In this document: positions 6,185 through 8,513 of the stretch, piece by piece
Position numbering within the stretch: position 1 is the first letter of the stretch
How the letters are laid out: each line of letters begins with the position of its first letter
Assembly (NCBI GenBank): GCA_964629615.1
Contig: CAZVUD010000049.1
Span: 1 to 8,513 of the forward strand
DNA from: SVTX01 sp964629615
GTDB taxonomy: Bacteria; Bacillota; Clostridia; Oscillospirales; CAG-272
Direction of reading: 5' to 3'
DNA length: 8,513 bases
Notes under the pieces: generated by a model
Told to the model about the DNA's origin: nothing
The model's input: only the letters and a program-made list of their open reading frames with translations
The model's database searches: none
Program-made: the position numbers and the translations under genes

Positions 6185-8393
6185 ATGAAGATATTCAAAA
6201 AGGCGTTTCCGATCTTGCTGGCATTGTCTATGATGACAACAGTCCTTGCAGGATGCGATCAAGAGGCTTTCAGAGGTGTCCAAGGTGAAAAGGGTGACAT
6301 CGGTGAACAAGGTCCTCAGGGCGAAAAAGGCGACAAGGGTGACATCGGTGAGCAAGGTCCGGAGGGTGAAAAGGGCGACAAGGGTGACACAGGTGAGCAA
6401 GGTCCGGAGGGTGAAAAGGGCGACAAGGGTGACACAGGTGAACAAGGTCCCCAGGGCGATAAAGGCGACAAGGNNNNNNNNNNNNNNNNNNNNNNNNNNN
6501 NNNNNNNNNNNNNNNNNNNNNNNNNNNNNNNNNNNNNNNNNNNNNNNNNNNNNNNNNNNNNNNNNNNNNNNNNACAAGGGTGACACAGGTGAACAAGGTC
6601 CCCAGGGCGATAAAGGCGACAAGGGTGACACAGGTGAACAAGGTCCCCAGGGCGATAAAGGCGACAAGGGTGATAAAGGTGACACAGGCGTTGGCATAAA
6701 GAGAGTTTTCTTTAACGCTGACGGCACCTTATCCATAGAAATGACAGACGGAACTATCAAGACATTGGAGATCCCGTCCACAGATTGCAAGCACAAATAC
6801 GGCGAATGGACACAGCAGCTTGAAGCTACCTGCACATGCGCAGGCTATTCTTCCCGCGTATGCTCCATTTGCGGCGACACAGAATATGATATTCAAAAGC
6901 CGACAGAGCACAAGCTCGACAAAGAGCCTCTCGTTGTAATGGAATACAAGGACTCAGGCAAGAGCTTCGGCATTTATTTCTGCTCTGAGTGCAATGCACT
7001 TATAAAGCAGGATATCAACGCGTCAGAGGGCTTGGATTATAATCTGAGCGACAGCATGAATTCCTACAAGCTCGTAGGAATCGGAAGCTGCACTGACAAA
7101 GACATAATCATACCCGAAACTTACAACGGTCTTCCCGTTACCGAGATAGGTGAAAAGGCATTCTACGGATGCGAGACCATAACATCCGTATACATTCCCG
7201 AATGCGTTATCTCCATAGGAAACAAGGCATTTTCAGATTGCAAGAATCTTGAGAGCGTTGACATGCATGACAACGTAGATCTGGGTCAGGACGTATTCCG
7301 CGGAAGTATCACGGTCATCATATCGACCCGTCATAATGTTAATTTTGTTTCTGCGAAGGACTCATCCTGCAGTGAGGCAGGAAATATCGAGCATTATCTC
7401 TGCTCGGATTGCGGACAGTGCTTTGCCGATGCAGAATGCAAGGAGCGTCTGTATGACGTAAGCATTCCTCCCAAGCATTCATTTGTTTCTGGCGTTTGCA
7501 ACAAGTGCGGAACTGTTGAAAACTCAGTTCTTATAGCTCACATCGATTCCGTCGGACATCTCGGCAAGTTCGCTCTCGGAACGCTTGAAAGCGCTATTGG
7601 ATTGCCCGAGAAGATCAGAGTACAGACGGCGGACGGCAATTATCATATGCTCTCTGTTTTGTGGGATATGAGCGGATACAATAAGGCTAAGGTGGGTAAC
7701 TACACCGTTCGCGGCGTTATTCAGGCAGGCGAGCTTCATTTTACCGACGGACTGTCTGCAAATATTGAGGCAACGCTTGAAGTAACAGATCTTATGAAAG
7801 GAACTGCCGATATCGTATTTATTCTGGATACATCGGGTTCAATGGGCAGTGAGATCAACACGGTAAAGTCAAATATAAACACATTTGCCCAGAAGATCGA
7901 GGATGCAGGTGTTTCAGTGCGCTGGAGTCTTGTAACATTCAGTGATTTCACATGCTCATCATCCACTGAAGAGCAGACACAGATAATCAAGAACGGTGCT
8001 TCCAATTGGTACACCTCTGCATCGGAATGCAAGAATGCGATATCAAGTATCACCTTGGCAAGCGGTGGAGATACTGAGGAAACTGCAATTGACGGTCTGC
8101 TTATGGCAAACACACTTGACAACCGAAAGGATGCGCGCGTATTCTACATCCTTCTTACCGATGCGACCTTCAAGGTAGACAATCACTACGGCGTTTCAAG
8201 CATGAGCCAGACTGTTCAGATACTTGATGACAACAATGTCAATGTCAGTGTTATTACATCGACATCTTGCTACTCCGACTACTCGCAGCTGACCGATACA
8301 ACAGGCGGTATCCTTGCAAATATTACAGGCAACTTTGCAAATACATTGTTTGAAAAGCTTATCCCGATAATTTACGAGGATGTTATAGCATAA
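6185..8393 (+). CDS. Collagen-stalk lipoprotein with Cys/His-rich, BspA-type LRR, Ig-like and VWA domains (interrupted by assembly gap)
   Basis: GGGAGG (6173-6178) lies 6 bases before the start. The signal peptide ends in lipobox LAG-C with Cys24. A Gly-X-Y collagen-like stalk runs from 6275 across the N gap to about 6695. Then come a GVGI...DGTLSIEMTDG strand segment typical of collagen-stalk ends (6687-6770), a Cys/His-rich module with CSIC and CSEC pairs (about 6777-7010), a BspA-type LRR segment (about 7072-7302, e.g. VTEIGEKAFYGC), a second Cys/His module (about 7359-7526, CSDC, CNKC), an Ig-like domain (about 7560-7794) and a C-terminal VWA domain. The VWA has an intact metal site: DTSGS (7827-7841), GGDTEE (8064-8081) and LLTDA (from 8151; Asp codon 8160-8162). 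No sortase signal or C-terminal helix is seen, so anchoring is by lipid. The reading frame changes across the 100 N only because the gap length is a placeholder. Adhesion or ligand binding is the likely role (inference). Confidence 0.9.
6293..6668 (+). repeat. 45-bp tandem repeat encoding collagen-like GDTGEQGPQGDKGDK units
   Basis: Four complete 45-bp units precede the gap (6293, 6338, 6383, 6428) and two follow it (6579, 6624), with five bases of another unit at 6574-6578. The units at 6428, 6579 and 6624 are identical in all 45 bases. Those at 6338 and 6383 differ from each other at two bases only, and the first unit is more diverged. Each codes for five Gly-X-Y triplets with alternating Lys and Asp/Glu, the charge pattern that stabilises bacterial collagens lacking hydroxyproline. 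Confidence 0.95.
6474..6573. other. Assembly gap of exactly 100 N
   Basis: One hundred undetermined bases lie inside the tandem repeat, the conventional placeholder for a scaffold gap of unknown size. The left flank ends with the first base of a new repeat unit and the right flank opens with the last five bases of one. If the 45-bp period is kept, the missing length is 39 + 45n bases, or the flanks simply overlap by six bases. Confidence 0.95.
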
Positions 8394-8399
8394 AAATTT

Positions 8400-8443
8400 A
8401 AGCCAAATGAGATGTTTGTTACAACATATATCTCATTTGGCTT
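8400..8443. terminator. Hairpin terminator after the VWA lipoprotein, probably bidirectional
   Basis: A perfect 14-bp stem (8400-8413 with 8430-8443), loop 8414-8429, is followed by more T residues on the plus strand. It starts 7 bases after the stop at 8393. On the minus strand the hairpin is followed by AAATTTTTATG, so it could also end the convergent frame that stops at 8457. Confidence 0.9.
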
Positions 8444-8456
8444 TTTTCACGCTTTT

Positions 8457-8513
8457 TTACGCTTTTTTGAAAAAAAGCTTGGCTTCTTCCGCTTTTTTGA
8501 AAAAAAGCTTGGC
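8457..8513 (-). CDS. Possible C-terminal end of a convergent gene with EEAKLFFKKA repeats (partial)
   Basis: On the minus strand the final bases read, in one open frame, AKLFFKKA-EE-AKLFFKKA followed by TAA at 8459-8457. The 10-residue repeat equals the 30-bp DNA repeat, and a terminator hairpin begins 13 bases beyond the stop, the layout expected for a gene end. An amphipathic Lys/Glu/Phe tail like this is plausible. Caution: because the period is a multiple of three, other frames on both strands are also open over this short stretch (one gives PSFFSKKRKK repeats), and only 18 codons are visible. The protein's identity cannot be judged. Confidence 0.35.
   Translation of the reverse strand, partial: AKLFFKKAEEAKLFFKKA
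8460..8513. repeat. 30-bp direct repeat at the window edge
   Basis: A 24-bp sequence at 8460-8483 recurs exactly at 8490-8513, period 30 bp, and the window ends within the second copy. Each copy contains a near-palindrome (gcttttttgaaaaaaagc). A shorter echo, acgctttttt, is tandemly duplicated at 8449-8458 and 8459-8468. The array may continue beyond the window. Confidence 0.9.

Noticed and set aside
6246..6573. Basic Lys/Arg/Val-rich frame reading into the gap and apparently continuing to 8393
   Set aside because: It is the collagen repeat read in the wrong frame before the gap; it joins the true frame only because the placeholder is 100 bases long. The true start is 6185.
6293..6668. CRISPR-like array of 45-bp repeats
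   Set aside because: There are no unique spacers between copies; the units abut directly and code for Gly-X-Y triplets in frame.
6170..6835. Minus-strand repetitive frame rich in Ser-Pro-Leu opposite the collagen repeat
   Set aside because: An antisense reading of the 45-bp tandem array; such repeats leave several frames open without being coding.

Overview
The window looks like chromosome from a Gram-positive, low-to-moderate GC Clostridia-type bacterium, probably a gut or rumen Oscillospiraceae/Ruminococcaceae-like lineage. The evidence is strong GGAGG-type ribosome binding sites, near-consensus sigma-A promoters with 17-bp spacers, AT-rich intergenic DNA, lipoproteins with simple-sequence spacers, and a BspA-type/Cys-His/VWA surface protein. 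The run of exactly 100 N (6474-6573) marks a scaffold gap, so this is probably a draft or metagenome assembly. Taxonomy is inferred from style only.

Layout. 1-138: tRNA-Ser(CGA) on the minus strand, with its own promoter and terminator. 330-1256 (-): alpha/beta hydrolase of the monoacylglycerol lipase/lysophospholipase type. 1324-1761 (-): small basic-tailed membrane protein of unknown role; its stop codon lies in the loop of its own terminator. 1762-2114: divergent promoter region. 2115-3266 (+): Gfo/Idh/MocA-type oxidoreductase. 3427-4302 (+): ten-helix EamA/DMT-type transporter. 4373-4894 and 4909-5967 (-): a two-gene operon of a surface lipoprotein with an endonuclease/exonuclease/phosphatase fold, followed by a GNAT acetyltransferase. 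5968-6184: a second divergent promoter region. 6185-8393 (+): a large lipoprotein with a collagen-like stalk, Cys/His-rich modules, a BspA-type leucine-rich segment, an Ig-like domain and a von Willebrand A domain, broken by the gap. 8457-8513 (-): what looks like the repetitive C-terminal end of a convergent gene that leaves the window.

Almost every transcription unit can be delimited from sequence: seven promoters and six hairpin terminators are visible. Most genes are single-gene units with unrelated housekeeping or accessory roles. The most distinctive part is 4909-8393. There, two divergently transcribed lipoproteins share one upstream region, and each carries a low-complexity stalk (acidic Ser/Glu/Thr in one, collagen Gly-X-Y in the other) holding a functional head away from the membrane. 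The collagen stalk is a 45-bp tandem array with three perfectly identical copies next to the assembly gap, so its true length is unknown and probably variable. I do not see a defence system, CRISPR array, phage or insertion sequence here.
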